Source: Betaproteobacteria bacterium | GTDB lineage: Bacteria; Pseudomonadota; Gammaproteobacteria; Burkholderiales; SG8-41 | Reading direction: 5' to 3' | Assembly (NCBI GenBank): GCA_025363575.1 | Contig: JANYDM010000009.1 | Coordinates: forward strand, 1 to 35,375 | DNA length: 35,375 nt | Shown: positions 8,201 through 17,473 of the stretch, in pieces | How the letters are laid out: every line of letters starts with the position of its first letter | Position numbering within the stretch: the first letter of the stretch is position 1 | The notes under the pieces: model-generated | Told to the model about the DNA's origin: nothing | Database searches by the model: none | Seen by the model: the letters and a program-made list of their open reading frames with translations, nothing else | Translations under genes and position numbers: made by a program

Positions 8201-11200
8201 TCCGGCAACGCAATAACCATTCTCGGCGCGGGCCCGGGTGCGGCGAATCTAAACGTTAACATCACCGCCAAGGTAGGCAATGTCTACACGCTAAGCGCAA
8301 CTGCCAGTACTGCGGTCGCCGGCGCGCAGGTGCAGGCAAACGGTGCATACCCGAACAATACCCAGCTTACCGTCATCGACCCGACCCAATTTATCGCGGG
8401 CGCCGCAGTTACCGTCAAAGGCGCAGGCGCCGCAGGCGTCGACCTCGTTACGACGATCAGCTCTGTCGCCGGCAGCGTTTACACGCTCGCAGCCGGCATG
8501 TCGACCGGGGTTAATAACGCTGCGGTACAGTTGACGGCCTGCGCCGGCGGAAATCAAAACGACGGCGGTAATATCGCCTACGCGATCCACCGCATGGGCG
8601 TCACAGCGGCGACGCCGGCCGACCCGGATCTGGCCAATCGCGTCAATCTGGTGAACAAGATCCAGTCGGTGGTTGCGTCGTCCCGCACACCCCTGACCGA
8701 GACGATGTACGAAGCCTACCGTTATTATTCCGGCCGCACGCCGAAATGGGGCACTTCCAATCTGCCTGCCGGCGGCGGTGGTACGGTGACCGCCGGCTAT
8801 GACGCCAGCGTCGGTGCCAATGTCGACCCGGCGACCGGCGTATCGGCGGTAGTCAACCTGATATCCGGCGGCAAGTACAACTCGCCGATGCTCAATAATC
8901 CGAACGTCGCCGGTCCCGCCAACTGCCAAAAGAATTACATCGTCATGCTCACCAACGGTCAGCCTGAGGAGGATTCCGCGGCGAACGCTGATATCAAGAC
9001 AATGGCCTTTGCGGGCGCCACCGGGGCAACCGTAGCGCCGCGCACCGATTTCGACACCAATGGCGCGACGCCGAACCATGCAGGCGCTCCGGATTATCTG
9101 CAAATACCTACGGTTGCCGGCGGCAATCCGTTCGGCCCGACGGATGCCGCGGGAACAGCAGTTGACGGCGGCTATGTGTGGCTCGATGAGCTCACTTACT
9201 TTATGTCCGTGGCGGACGTAAGTCCCGGTGCCGCGAATTTCCAGTCGGAGTACAGCAATTGCAGCAGTCCGTCAGGCACGCACACGTGCGATACGCCGAC
9301 CACGACCGACAGCATCACTGGCCGCCAGTCGATCAATACTTATACGATAGGCTTCGCCGGCGTAAGCGCGCCAGTCGTGCAGAACACGGCGCTGGTTGCC
9401 GGCGGCGTTTACTATGTAGCGCAGAATGCACAGCAGCTACAGGCGGCGCTGGTGGCGGCGTTCGTTGCGATCAAAAACTGGAGCCCCACGGCCGCAGCCG
9501 CCACGGTGCCAATCTCATCGCTGAACCGCGGCCAGAGTTCGAACGACATCTACCTCGCGTTCTTCGGTCCCTCGATACAATCGGTATGGCCGGGAACGGT
9601 CAAGAAATACCAGCTCAGCACCTTCGCGAGCGACTGCGGCATCGCTACAACCAGCGCGATCTGCCTGCTCAGCCAGAGCGTGATTGCCTCCACCGGCCTC
9701 TACAACATCGTCGTGCCCGATCCGATTACCGGTCAGGGCGTCGTCGATCCGACCTCGACCAGCGGGGCCAATGACATCCAGCATCCGCCCGGCAGCGCAT
9801 GGTACGCGAACACGCTGCATGACGGCGCTTTGCCAACCAAGGGCGGGACCGGCCACGTATTAATCAACAATCCTGCCTTTACGCCGGATATGCGCAAGAT
9901 TTACACGTATCTGACGAATAGCGTGACGCTCTATACCAGCGCCAGCAATTCGTCGACTGTCGACCTGACAGCCACTAGCAATGCGGTCGACTACATCACC
10001 AACGGCAGCAATATCCTCCGCTGCCGGATGGGCGACTCGGCGGCCTGCGTCGGCACGCCGGCCATGAGTCTTGCCACCAAGGAGATGCTGCTGAGCTATA
10101 TCCGCGGCGGCAATATGGCTGACAGCAATTGCACGGACGGCAGCACCGGCACGGTTTGCACCACGTGGTCGACATGGCCGCATAGTGGCGTCGAACACTC
10201 AAAACCGGCTGTCGTCACTTACGACAGCAGCACCTCACCGCCGGTGCAGTACATGTTTTATGCGCAGAACAACGGCATGATGACCGCCGTCGACACGCAT
10301 ACGGGCCAGGAGAAATGGTCGTTCCTGATCGAGGAGGCGTTGCCGAAGATCGCCGCGCTGGCGCTCAATCACAACAACCCCGAGATCTATCTCGCAGACG
10401 CCAGCCCTGCGATATTTATCGACGACCAGAACGGCGACGGCATCATCAACGGGGCGGATCGTGTCTGGTTGTTCTTCGGCCTGCGGCGCGGCGGACGCGT
10501 GTATTACGCGCTCGATATTACGCAGAAAGACACCCCGAAGTTCAAATGGAAAATCACCAATGAGCAACCCACGCTCACGGGCGACATGACCGCGGGCAAC
10601 AACCGGATCACCGTCGGCGACAAAGCCAACTTCGCTGTCGGGATGACTGTGACCGTGACTGCCGCGGGCCCTGGGGGCAGCGATCTGACCGCGACCATCT
10701 CCTCCATCACGGGAGGGGGAACTCATATCGACCTGAGCTCCAATGCCGGTAACACGGTTGTCGGTGCGCTGGTGACCGCGGTGGGCAGCCCACTCGCAGC
10801 ACGGATTTGCAACGGGACGAGTTCGTGCACCACAGCGGGTGCCGCTCCTTACAGCGAGCTCGGCCAGACCTGGTCGGTGCCCGCAATTATTCCCCAAATG
10901 CGCGCACTCGTCGGTCTGCCGAACAATCCGCCAGCGCTCATATTCGGCGGCGGTTATGACCCTGCCGAGGACACCGTGCCGCCGGGCGCGCGTGCTATCG
11001 GCCGCGCTGTCTATATCGTCAACGCCGACACCGGCGCAGTGCTCAAGTCGTTTGGCGCAGGCCAGGGCAACGTCGCGGGCGATTTCCGCAACGCCAACAT
11101 GATGACGACCTATGCGGTGCCATCGGACGTTACGGCGATCAACTCCGACTTCGACGCCATAGGCTATGTCGACAGGCTGTATGTCGGCGACATGGGGGGC

Positions 11201-12064
11201 AACATATGGCGATTCGACGTCGATGACGCTTCGACGGCCAACTGGAAAGGCGAGATGCTGGCGTCGCTTTCAAATAACCCGGCGGGCGAGCCGAAACGCA
11301 AGTTCTTCTTCCCGCCGACTGCTGCGCCGCAGGCTCATCCCTTCCGCTTCGATGCTGTTTACGTGGGTTCGGGCGACAAGGAGCATCCGTTGCTCACGCA
11401 AAGCACCACGCCCGCAATTGCCGACGACCGCTTTTTCATGCTGATGGACGACCCCAGCCTCAATTCGGGCGGGGGCACGCCGAATGTGGGCGGGCCTTCG
11501 GTGCAGCCGACGCCGAGCACGCTGGCAACGCTCTACGATATTGCCAATATCGCAACGACGGGTGTCGACTCTGTGACGCAGACGGTTACGCCTAATAGCC
11601 TGACCGGCAGGCAAGGGTGGTTCCGACGCCTGGACGTCGGCGAGAAGGTCGTCAATACGCCGAGCGTGTTCCTGACGCAGACAGGCGCCAGCCACGTGAC
11701 TTTCGGCACCTATGCCCCGCTTGCCCAATTGAATGCCTGCACACCGCCTGGCGAAGGGCGTCTGAATGAAATCGACTCGCTGACGGGCAACCTGCTCGCG
11801 CTCAATGCCGGCTCCGCCTCACTGAGCCGGTATTTCACGAACTTCCTGACACGCGGTTTCATGTCGAATACCCAGATGGTCATCCTGCCCGCCGGTGCCG
11901 GCAGCAGCAGCGGCAGCGTGGGCTCGGGCGCAGGCGCGAGCAGTTCGGGCGCTGGCGCAGGTCTCTACACCTGCACCGCCAGCGACGGCAGCTTCAGTTG
12001 CATATTGCGCAGCCGCATCGGCATGCCGACCAAGACCTACTGGTACCTGGAGCCCGAGCAGTAA
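5255..12064 (+). CDS. pilY1: Very large PilY1 tip adhesin with repeat insertions
   Basis: A 2269-residue secreted protein, well above the roughly 1000-1600 aa usual for PilY1. Start choice: GTG at 5255 with AAGGGG 6 bp upstream; it begins VNKREIFKKTVAWSL and has a signal peptide ending near APAFA. Residues about 47-1400 form a von Willebrand A-like region with big insertions. N49-VLFIL-G55-T-N-D-R-M60 occupies the place of the usual LDTSGSM, and N1234 stands where Asp of TDG is expected, so the MIDAS metal site looks lost. A cysteine-rich stretch lies around residues 470-760. Residues about 1640-2080 are the PilC/PilY1 beta-propeller (HSKPAVVTY, AVDTHTGQEKWSF). It includes a calcium loop D1724-Q-N-G-D1728-G-I-I-N-G-A-D1735. 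Three related modules (964-1027, 1031-1095, 1776-1843) are inserted. A Gly/Ser-rich linker precedes the C-terminus. PilY1 regulates pilus extension and retraction and mediates adhesion. Confidence 0.9.
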   Translation: MNKREIFKKTVAWSLIATMVNPAAIAPAFARDSDIYLSTTTGTSTAEPNVLFILGTNDRMNVAEAWREYDPLIYDSHAEYLWNDTTIISAAEQTTEHQDKISDAAPPTNPSSVWGTWSGALNTDRKALWQATLAYAQGTQSGDPGPRSQYRNYWDGSWHFWLPTGVATTDPRLWSVSFNRFRGFIQTIAGSRGGVTFPSSTTANYTATNDYRPYNLCTTSFTQIEPSTIFAPTGRPQNAGYMLNQQWLRYEPYLNLAAINNPTVNYPGSHATYVATNGTTYYTGFLNNTAANAVPPTNGPVNAVGGIQGSTNSFRDSLGGNVGSVGQPIRVRIDIPNAAAFTGYATNGGGTANVVDAGDSYAGWTDPAADLGGFTFQSYVVNATAGYYYPTTVLTALRTTAYGGSYSLPAFALSTVPLQEQFAAFRGNRDLAPAFGMRVGSPAYYDISSGLRGAAQTQCDAGTGVAVANQCINLTGVNQLATITRTCTFTAPKLEFDATNNTRYSGATCVNAAAPPICVTDPRGLACVGLTPPTCAVLSPQTSFYTRAYNSTVINTGSCTWGASQSNVAVVPCAWSGRQTVYIEGQGNYYYGGTCTESGVGTSTSAPNPNSSCQLGGGTWVAARSLNGATQNDVIGPFANPVTGAQQATGCGNKALFPAGNYASAGTCTLAANSEFLTPSGLSGAPNVSPFFVNSPGPATAQRTTVAPIGGIAYPTIVNNGQCQTSGGTASISIRGAAGKVYNISCGTLGNNDETCLLRYGAACTTTNAQATICPATITANPVAIAGGNNFYQTYQLNATQNNLYHECLADNGTGNNPGNGYPTAQPRTFGTNPLPPALTNANTTYAGGTAAQRTAPYDTTVGRGVVADATKNIDVYSTNYLNFLYGAKACRDSTGTLITTSPVSTPPAGATCSPIGRKTRLQVAKDALSGLVNTTDGVRLGLMVYNKTQGCNATDGTAGITQGTVTAGSNSLTVVNGATFNSGNAITILGAGPGAANLNVNITAKVGNVYTLSATASTAVAGAQVQANGAYPNNTQLTVIDPTQFIAGAAVTVKGAGAAGVDLVTTISSVAGSVYTLAAGMSTGVNNAAVQLTACAGGNQNDGGNIAYAIHRMGVTAATPADPDLANRVNLVNKIQSVVASSRTPLTETMYEAYRYYSGRTPKWGTSNLPAGGGGTVTAGYDASVGANVDPATGVSAVVNLISGGKYNSPMLNNPNVAGPANCQKNYIVMLTNGQPEEDSAANADIKTMAFAGATGATVAPRTDFDTNGATPNHAGAPDYLQIPTVAGGNPFGPTDAAGTAVDGGYVWLDELTYFMSVADVSPGAANFQSEYSNCSSPSGTHTCDTPTTTDSITGRQSINTYTIGFAGVSAPVVQNTALVAGGVYYVAQNAQQLQAALVAAFVAIKNWSPTAAAATVPISSLNRGQSSNDIYLAFFGPSIQSVWPGTVKKYQLSTFASDCGIATTSAICLLSQSVIASTGLYNIVVPDPITGQGVVDPTSTSGANDIQHPPGSAWYANTLHDGALPTKGGTGHVLINNPAFTPDMRKIYTYLTNSVTLYTSASNSSTVDLTATSNAVDYITNGSNILRCRMGDSAACVGTPAMSLATKEMLLSYIRGGNMADSNCTDGSTGTVCTTWSTWPHSGVEHSKPAVVTYDSSTSPPVQYMFYAQNNGMMTAVDTHTGQEKWSFLIEEALPKIAALALNHNNPEIYLADASPAIFIDDQNGDGIINGADRVWLFFGLRRGGRVYYALDITQKDTPKFKWKITNEQPTLTGDMTAGNNRITVGDKANFAVGMTVTVTAAGPGGSDLTATISSITGGGTHIDLSSNAGNTVVGALVTAVGSPLAARICNGTSSCTTAGAAPYSELGQTWSVPAIIPQMRALVGLPNNPPALIFGGGYDPAEDTVPPGARAIGRAVYIVNADTGAVLKSFGAGQGNVAGDFRNANMMTTYAVPSDVTAINSDFDAIGYVDRLYVGDMGGNIWRFDVDDASTANWKGEMLASLSNNPAGEPKRKFFFPPTAAPQAHPFRFDAVYVGSGDKEHPLLTQSTTPAIADDRFFMLMDDPSLNSGGGTPNVGGPSVQPTPSTLATLYDIANIATTGVDSVTQTVTPNSLTGRQGWFRRLDVGEKVVNTPSVFLTQTGASHVTFGTYAPLAQLNACTPPGEGRLNEIDSLTGNLLALNAGSASLSRYFTNFLTRGFMSNTQMVILPAGAGSSSGSVGSGAGASSSGAGAGLYTCTASDGSFSCILRSRIGMPTKTYWYLEPEQ
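8144..8538 (+). repeat. Two tandem ~65-residue modules inside PilY1
   Basis: Translated in the pilY1 frame, 8144-8337 and about 8345-8538 encode two related units. Shared pattern: N-x-LTV, F-x-x-G-x-x-(I/V)T(I/V), a GAG triplet, L-x-x-x-I, then V-x-x-VYTL and T-x-V-x-x-A-x-VQ. They interrupt the von Willebrand A region just after GLMVYNKTQGC. DNA identity between units is low, so they are old copies, not a recent duplication. Confidence 0.7.
10580..10783 (+). repeat. Third copy of the PilY1 module, in the beta-propeller
   Basis: In the pilY1 frame this stretch shows the same pattern: TAG-N-N-R-ITV, F-A-V-GMTVTV, a glycine-rich GPGGSDL, TATISSITGG, then TVVGALV. It separates FKWKITNE from ELGQTWSVP, which are nearly adjacent in ordinary PilY1 proteins. 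Confidence 0.65.
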
Positions 12065-12089
12065 CGCGGGCCAACGGCACACCTCTTCT

Positions 12090-12117
12090 ATCCCCGCCGA
12101 TGGCGGGGATTTTTTTT
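12090..12117 (+). terminator. Intrinsic terminator of the pil operon
   Basis: TCCCCGCC, loop GAT, GGCGGGGA is followed by eight T. It lies 26 bp after the pilY1 stop. It is strong on the plus strand; on the minus strand no T-run follows, so it does not clearly terminate the converging ispH transcript. Confidence 0.93.
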
Positions 12118-12160
12118 CTGATTTTGTGTTAGCGCAGGGTGACCCGGCCGGCAGGCAGTT

Positions 12161-13093
12161 TCAGGACGATTCTACGTTAAGGTTGCGCGGCAGGGGAAAA
12201 GTCACCCGCTCGGTGATGCCCGCAAGCTCCGTGACACCGGTCGCTCCGAGCTCCATTAAGCGGGCGACGACTTCCTGCACCAGCACTTCGGGCGCGGACG
12301 CGCCGGCCGTGACACCAATTCGTTGCTTGCCGGCGACCCATTCAGGCTGCAGCTCGCGCGCGTCGTCGACCATATAGGAAGCGACATTCTGATTGGCGGC
12401 AACTTCGCGCAAGCGATTGGAATTCGAGCTGTTGGGAGAGCCGACGACGATCACCACCTCGCATTGCTGGGCCAGAGTCTTTATCGCGTCCTGGCGGTTC
12501 TGCGTTGCGTAACAAATATCGTCTTTCTTGGGGCCGACGATTTTTGGAAATCGTTTCCTGAGCGCGGCGATGATCTGGCTTGCATCGTCGACGGACAACG
12601 TTGTCTGCGTGACAAATGCAAGGTTCGTCTCGTCGCCAACCTTGAGCCCGGGCACGTCTTCCGGTTTTTCCACCAGATACATGCCGCCTTGCGACTGGCC
12701 CATCGTGCCTTCCACTTCGGGATGGCCAAGATGGCCGATCATGATTATTTCACGGCCGAGCTCGCGCATGCGCGCGACTTCGACGTGCACTTTCGTCACC
12801 AGCGGACAGGTTGCATCGAATACGCGCAACTGTCTTGCTTCAGCCTCGCGCCGCACGTCCTGCGATACGCCATGTGCGCTGAAGATTACCGTGCTACCAG
12901 GGGGCACTTCAGACAGGTCTTCGACGAAGACTGCGCCCTTCTCGCGCAAATCGTCAACGACGAATTTGTTGTGCACGACTTCGTGACGCACGTAAATCGG
13001 GGCGCCGTGTATTTGCAGTGCACGCTCGACAATCTCGATGGCGCGGTCTACACCTGCGCAAAAACCGCGTGGTTTGGCTAGCAGAACCTGCAT
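12161..13093 (-). CDS. ispH: 4-hydroxy-3-methylbut-2-enyl diphosphate reductase IspH
   Basis: A 310-residue iron-sulfur enzyme for the last step of the non-mevalonate isoprenoid pathway, reducing HMBPP to IPP and DMAPP. Visible signatures: [11 protein letters not shown]12[38 protein letters not shown] (second cluster Cys) and CYATQNRQ (third cluster Cys), plus [12 protein letters not shown] and TAGASAPE. Length agrees with the E. coli enzyme (316 aa). Start choice: ATG at 13093 gives the usual MQ(I/V)LLA start; a TTG five codons upstream (13108) has no ribosome-binding site. It is the last gene of the minus-strand ribF-ileS-lspA run, separated from lspA by 78 bp that contain a possible promoter of its own. 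The fkpB gene found before ispH in many proteobacteria is absent. Confidence 0.96.
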   Translation of the reverse strand: MQVLLAKPRGFCAGVDRAIEIVERALQIHGAPIYVRHEVVHNKFVVDDLREKGAVFVEDLSEVPPGSTVIFSAHGVSQDVRREAEARQLRVFDATCPLVTKVHVEVARMRELGREIIMIGHLGHPEVEGTMGQSQGGMYLVEKPEDVPGLKVGDETNLAFVTQTTLSVDDASQIIAALRKRFPKIVGPKKDDICYATQNRQDAIKTLAQQCEVVIVVGSPNSSNSNRLREVAANQNVASYMVDDARELQPEWVAGKQRIGVTAGASAPEVLVQEVVARLMELGATGVTELAGITERVTFPLPRNLNVESS

Positions 13094-13123
13094 GACGGGT
13101 ACCGGCAATAAATAAGGGAACGG

Positions 13124-13152
13124 ATTATATACCTGCGCGCGTGCCGCAAAAC
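13124..13152 (-). promoter_or_regulatory. Possible ispH promoter
   Basis: A perfect TATAAT lies on the minus strand (13124-13129), 31 bp before the ispH start. The -35 is weak (TTTTGC at 16-bp spacing). It overlaps a CGCGCGT/ACGCGCG hairpin (13136-13157) that has no T-run. Confidence 0.35.
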
Positions 13153-13171
13153 GCGCGGCCCGAAACGGCGG

Positions 13172-13639
13172 CTACGCCTTGCGCGCGGCGCCGCCGCGCA
13201 GGCTGTCGAATATCAGGGCGCCCGCGCCGCACGTTATCGCGGAATCGGCGACGTTGAATGCGGGCCAGTGGTAGCCGGCTGCGTAAAAATCCAGAAAATC
13301 AATTACGGCCCCGAGCCAGATACGATCAATAACATTACCGATCGCGCCGCCGAGAATGAGGGCCAGCGCAAAACAGAACAACGTTTGACCCGAATGCTTG
13401 CGCAGCAGCCAGACCACCCAGACAATGGCGACGAAGGCGACGCTGATGAAAAATCCACGCTGCCAGCCCGCCGCGCTGGAGAGGAAACTGAACGCCGCCC
13501 CCTTGTTGTGCACCAACACCAGATTAAAGAAAGGCGCTACTTCGATACCGCTGCCGTAGGCCAGCGTGCGCGTAATCGCGAATTTCGATAGCTGGTCCAG
13601 CCCGACCACTGCAGCAGCGATCGAGAACCAGCAGGTCAT
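13172..13639 (-). CDS. lspA: Lipoprotein signal peptidase LspA
   Basis: A 155-residue inner-membrane aspartic protease that removes lipoprotein signal peptides. Four hydrophobic segments are visible. [14 protein letters not shown] is near the N-terminus. [20 protein letters not shown] and FNVADSAI follow; the last two carry the catalytic aspartates. Start choice: ATG at 13639, which overlaps the ileS stop as ATGA; a longer upstream frame is just the ileS 3' end read out of frame. The ileS-lspA linkage is widespread. Potential substrates in this window include the lipoprotein chorismate mutase. Confidence 0.96.
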   Translation of the reverse strand: MTCWFSIAAAVVGLDQLSKFAITRTLAYGSGIEVAPFFNLVLVHNKGAAFSFLSSAAGWQRGFFISVAFVAIVWVVWLLRKHSGQTLFCFALALILGGAIGNVIDRIWLGAVIDFLDFYAAGYHWPAFNVADSAITCGAGALIFDSLRGGAARKA

Positions 13640-16470
13640 GCGTAAAAGCGCGGCTCGCCGCTGCCGTACAGGTTGGCGACGCAACGCCCGCAAATGTCGG
13701 CGTGTGCCGGATCCATGCCGACATCGCTGCGGTAATGCCAGCAGCGTTCGCACTTTGTGTTGAAGCTGGGCGTCACGTCCACTTGCACGGGGCCAGAATC
13801 TGTCCGGTGCAGAGTGGCGCGCGAGGTGATGAGCACGAACCGCAGATCGTCGCCCAAACGCAGCAGCGAATCGTAGGCCGCGCCGTTCGCACGAATGTCG
13901 ACTTCCGCGGCAAGCGCCGATCCTATCTGTCCCGCCGCGCGCTTCTCTTCGAGATGCTTGTTCACCAACTCCCGCATCTGTCGGATGTCTCCCCAGGCGG
14001 CCAGCAGCGCCTCGGGTTTCTCAACCGCCGGAAACTCGTGCCAGGTATTGACGAACACGGTCGGCTGACCGGGGTCCGTCACGCGCCACGCCTCCTCCGC
14101 CGTAAAGCTCAGGATGGGTGCAATCAAGCGCAGCAGTGACTGCGCGATATGGTGGAGCGCGCTTTGCGCCGCCCTGCGCGGCTGCGAGTCTGCCTTGGTC
14201 GTATATAGGCGGTCTTTGAGGATGTCGAGATAAAAACCGCCGAGGTCCTCGGAACAGAAATTCTGGATGCGCGCGACCGCGGTATGGAATTCATAGCGGT
14301 CGTAATCCGCCAACACCCGCTCCTGCAGTGCGAGCGTCATTTCTGTCGCATAGCGGTCGATCTCCAGCCACTGCGCCGGCGGCAACGCGTCCTTGACGGG
14401 GTCGAAGTCGGCGATGTTGGCAAGCAGAAAGCGCAGAGTATTGCGGATTCTGCGGTACGACTCGACCACGCGCTTGAGGATCACCTCGGAGATCGACAAC
14501 TCGCCGGAGTAATCGGTCGCCGCCACCCACAGCCGCAGGATTTCCGCGCCTAGCGAGTTCGCGATTTTTTGCGGCTCGACTGTATTGCCCAGCGACTTGC
14601 TCATCTTGCGGCCTTCGCCGTCGACAAAAAAGCCGTGCGTGAGCAGGCTTTGATACGGCGGCTCGCCGTTGAGCATGCACGACACCAGCAGCGACGAATG
14701 AAACCAGCCGCGATGCTGGTCCGACCCTTCGAGATAAAGGGCTGCGGGAAACGCGAGCTTGGCGCCATGCGAGCCCGCGCCGGTCGATTGTCCGCGCGGC
14801 CCGCCAATCACCGTCTGGTGGGTTGAACCCGAATCGAACCACACGTCGAGCGTATCCTTGATCTTCACGTAGTGCGCCGAGTCGTCGCCGAGCAGTTCCT
14901 TCGCGTCCAGAGTCTGCCACGCTTCGATCCCGCCCTGCTCCACCTTCTTTGCCACGGCCTCGAGGAGTTCCAAAGTGCGCGGGTGCAGCTCGCCTGTTTC
15001 CTTGTGTACGAAGAACGGCATCGGCACACCCCATTGGCGCTGGCGCGACAACGTCCAGTCGGGGCGATTGGCGATCATGCCGTGCAGGCGCGCCTGGCCC
15101 CAGGCCGGAAAGAAACGCGTTTGCTCAATGCCGCGCAGCGCGGTAGCGCGCAATGTTTCCGCGGCCTTGTTGCCCTCAAAACCTGGCGGCTCGTCCATCG
15201 CCACGAACCACTGCGTGCTGGCGCGATAGATGATGGGCGTCTTGTGCCGCCAGCAATGCATATAGCTGTGCGAATATTTTTCGGCATGCAGCAACGCGCC
15301 CGCCTCCCGGATCTTGTCGACGATCAGCGGATTGGCTTTCCAGATATTGAGCGCGCCGAAAAACGGCAGCGACTCGGCGTAGCGCCCGTCCGCCTGAACG
15401 GGTGTCAGGATTGCATCGTCGCGTATGCCGTAAGCACGGCACGAGTTGAAATCTTCAACGCCATATGCGGGCGCGCTGTGCACGATTCCCGTGCCGGTAT
15501 CCAGTGTTACGTAGTCGCCGAGATACACGGGCGACAAACGATCGTAAAACGGGTGGTGAAAATTGAGCAGCTCGAGCGCGCCGCCTTTGCACTCGCCGAT
15601 GACCTTGCGCTCCGCGATGCCGTAACGATCGAGGCAGGCCTCGCGCAGATCGGCCGCGAGAATCAGCAGCCCGCGCTCGGTCTGCACCAGGTTGTAGACG
15701 AAGTCCGGATGCACATTGAGCGCCTGATTGGCGGGTATCGTCCATGGCGTGGTGGTCCAGATTACAATGGCGCCTTTCGCGTCTGGCAACTGTGCGAGCC
15801 CGAATGCCGCGGCGACTTTGGCAGGCTCGGCGAACGCAAAGCCGACATCGATCGCAAAATCAGTCCGGTCCATGTACTCGACTTCGGCCTCGGCCAGCGC
15901 CGAACCGCAGTCGAAACACCAGTTCACCGGCTTCAAGCCGCGATAAACATAACCCTTCTGCAATATGGCGCCCAGCACTCTAATCTCGTCAGCCTCATTC
16001 GAGTACGCCATGGTCAGGTACGGATCGTCCCAGTCGGCGAGCACGCCGAGGCGCTGAAAATCTTTTTTCTGCTGCTCGATTTGCGCCGTCGCATAGTCCC
16101 GGCACAGGCTCTGCGTTTTCTCAACCGGCAGATTCTTGCCGTGAAGTTTCTCGATTTCGCGCTCGATCGGCATGCCGTGGCAGTCCCAGCCCGGCACGTA
16201 CGGCGCGTCAAAGCCGGCGAGCGTCTTCGATTTGACGATGATGTCCTTGAGTATCTTGTTGATCGCATGCCCGAGATGAATGTTGCCGTTTGCGTATGGC
16301 GGGCCATCGTGCAGGACGAACTTTGGCCGCCCTTTCGCCGCGGCACGGATCTGCTGATAAACGTTGTTCTCCTGCCACTCGCGCACCCACTGCGGCTCGC
16401 GCTTGGCGAGATCGCCGCGCATCGGAAACGGCGTATCGGGCAGGTTCAGAGTTTTTTTGTAATCAGCCAT
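13636..16470 (-). CDS. ileS: Isoleucyl-tRNA synthetase
   Basis: A 944-residue class I synthetase charging tRNA-Ile, with an editing domain in the first half. Signatures: [10 protein letters not shown]65-L-G-H68 (HIGH motif), [23 protein letters not shown] in the editing domain, [12 protein letters not shown] and KMSKS at residues 622-626. The C-terminal zinc finger is [12 protein letters not shown]...[12 protein letters not shown]. Start choice: ATG at 16470 ([19 protein letters not shown]), overlapping the ribF stop by 8 bp; the frame extends further up only inside ribF. A glycine-rich stretch of about ten residues before [10 protein letters not shown] appears to be extra compared with the E. 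coli enzyme. The ATGA overlap with lspA indicates coupled expression. Confidence 0.97.
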   Translation of the reverse strand: MADYKKTLNLPDTPFPMRGDLAKREPQWVREWQENNVYQQIRAAAKGRPKFVLHDGPPYANGNIHLGHAINKILKDIIVKSKTLAGFDAPYVPGWDCHGMPIEREIEKLHGKNLPVEKTQSLCRDYATAQIEQQKKDFQRLGVLADWDDPYLTMAYSNEADEIRVLGAILQKGYVYRGLKPVNWCFDCGSALAEAEVEYMDRTDFAIDVGFAFAEPAKVAAAFGLAQLPDAKGAIVIWTTTPWTIPANQALNVHPDFVYNLVQTERGLLILAADLREACLDRYGIAERKVIGECKGGALELLNFHHPFYDRLSPVYLGDYVTLDTGTGIVHSAPAYGVEDFNSCRAYGIRDDAILTPVQADGRYAESLPFFGALNIWKANPLIVDKIREAGALLHAEKYSHSYMHCWRHKTPIIYRASTQWFVAMDEPPGFEGNKAAETLRATALRGIEQTRFFPAWGQARLHGMIANRPDWTLSRQRQWGVPMPFFVHKETGELHPRTLELLEAVAKKVEQGGIEAWQTLDAKELLGDDSAHYVKIKDTLDVWFDSGSTHQTVIGGPRGQSTGAGSHGAKLAFPAALYLEGSDQHRGWFHSSLLVSCMLNGEPPYQSLLTHGFFVDGEGRKMSKSLGNTVEPQKIANSLGAEILRLWVAATDYSGELSISEVILKRVVESYRRIRNTLRFLLANIADFDPVKDALPPAQWLEIDRYATEMTLALQERVLADYDRYEFHTAVARIQNFCSEDLGGFYLDILKDRLYTTKADSQPRRAAQSALHHIAQSLLRLIAPILSFTAEEAWRVTDPGQPTVFVNTWHEFPAVEKPEALLAAWGDIRQMRELVNKHLEEKRAAGQIGSALAAEVDIRANGAAYDSLLRLGDDLRFVLITSRATLHRTDSGPVQVDVTPSFNTKCERCWHYRSDVGMDPAHADICGRCVANLYGSGEPRFYA

Positions 16471-17416
16471 TTTGTGCTCGCGTATTGCGCGCAAGCTCGG
16501 CAAAAAAACCGCGCGTATTCTTGACATCGTTCGCAATCGCCCGCTTTAGCGTCTCGACGTTTGCGTACTTTTTCTCATCGCGCAATTTGTGCAGGAAGTT
16601 AACCTGCAAATGCGCGCCGTAGATATCCCGGTCGAAATCAAGCAGGTGGACTTCCAGGCGCGGCTGCGGAATGTTAGTGACGGTCGGGCGCACGCCGAGG
16701 CTCGCCGCCCCTGACAGCGGTTGCCCGTCCAAGCCATGCACTTCGACCGCGTATATCCCGGACAATGCGGGACGATTGTGCTTCATCAGCACATTGGCCG
16801 TAGGAAAGCCGAGCTTGCGGCCGATACGGTCGCCGCTCACGACGCGGCCGCTGATGCTGTAGGGACGTCCCAGCAAGCGCTGCGCACGCAGCATGTCGCC
16901 GGCCGCCAGCGCTTCGCGCACCGCCGTGCTCGAGACGCGCACGCCATCCGCCATCACACTGGCCATCGCCTGCACTTCAAATCCGCAGCGGCCTGCCGCC
17001 TGCTTCAACATGGCAAGGTCTCCGCCGCGCCTGGCGCCGAAGCGAAAATCATCTCCCACCAGTATCCAGCGCGCGCCGAGGCCGCGGTGCAGAATGCGTT
17101 CGATGAAATCCTCCGGCGTGATTTTGGCGAATTCGAAATTGAATCGACAGATATGCACGCGTTCAACGCCGAAACGCGCCAGCAATTCCAGTTTCTCGCG
17201 CAGCGATGTGAGGCGAGTCGGCGCTTTGTCGGGCGCGAAAAATTCGCGCGGGTGTGGCTCGAATGTCATCACGCACGGTGGGACGCCGAACTCACGCGCA
17301 GCGTCATGCAATCGCGCGAGCATCGCCTGATGACCGGTGTGCACCCCATCGAAATTGCCTATGGTCAGCGCAACCGGGCTGACAGCAGCAACCGGCAGGG
17401 AGCGGAAAACACGCAT
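16463..17416 (-). CDS. ribF: Bifunctional riboflavin kinase / FAD synthetase RibF
   Basis: A 317-residue protein converting riboflavin to FMN and then to FAD. N-terminal adenylyltransferase: G20-N-F-D-G-V-H-T-G-H29, [10 protein letters not shown], then [16 protein letters not shown]-terminal kinase domain: [27 protein letters not shown] and [14 protein letters not shown]. The length is normal. It overlaps ileS by 8 bp, the standard ribF-ileS arrangement. Upstream is a 57-bp gap to cobA, with TAGAAT on the minus strand (17447-17452) and a CAAGCT/AGCTTG dyad (17431-17445). A promoter here is possible but no good -35 is visible, so read-through from the cys genes is also possible. There is no room for an FMN riboswitch. 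Confidence 0.96.
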   Translation of the reverse strand: MRVFRSLPVAAVSPVALTIGNFDGVHTGHQAMLARLHDAAREFGVPPCVMTFEPHPREFFAPDKAPTRLTSLREKLELLARFGVERVHICRFNFEFAKITPEDFIERILHRGLGARWILVGDDFRFGARRGGDLAMLKQAAGRCGFEVQAMASVMADGVRVSSTAVREALAAGDMLRAQRLLGRPYSISGRVVSGDRIGRKLGFPTANVLMKHNRPALSGIYAVEVHGLDGQPLSGAASLGVRPTVTNIPQPRLEVHLLDFDRDIYGAHLQVNFLHKLRDEKKYANVETLKRAIANDVKNTRGFFAELARNTRAQNG

Positions 17417-17473
17417 TAAAGGTCAGAACCCAAGCTAAAAGCTTGAATTCTAGCGTGTTTTGTGCAGTGCGGT

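Noticed and set aside
8291..9103. 270-codon minus-strand frame inside pilY1
   Set aside because: Antisense shadow of repetitive, GC-rich coding sequence; rich in Arg, Gly and His with no domain.
8144..10783. PilY1 modules as a CRISPR-like or recent DNA repeat
   Set aside because: Only three copies, similar at protein level but not at DNA level, and not spaced like repeat-spacer units.
6936..11190. Runs of six G in pilY1 (about 6936-6941 and 11192-11197) as phase-variation tracts
   Set aside because: Poly-G tracts of phase-variable pilC in Neisseria are longer and near the signal peptide; runs of six are common in GC-rich DNA.
13136..13157. CGCGCGT/ACGCGCG hairpin between lspA and ispH as a terminator
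   Set aside because: No T-run follows on the minus strand, and a perfect TATAAT lies there instead.
14872..16524. 550-codon open frame on the plus strand across ileS
   Set aside because: It lies entirely antisense to a complete ileS with all motifs. Long antisense frames are expected in GC-rich genes with few stops in that phase, and the translation has no recognisable domain.
17431..17445. CAAGCT/AGCTTG dyad upstream of ribF as an FMN riboswitch or terminator
   Set aside because: The leader is about 55 nt, too short for an FMN riboswitch, and there is no T-run.
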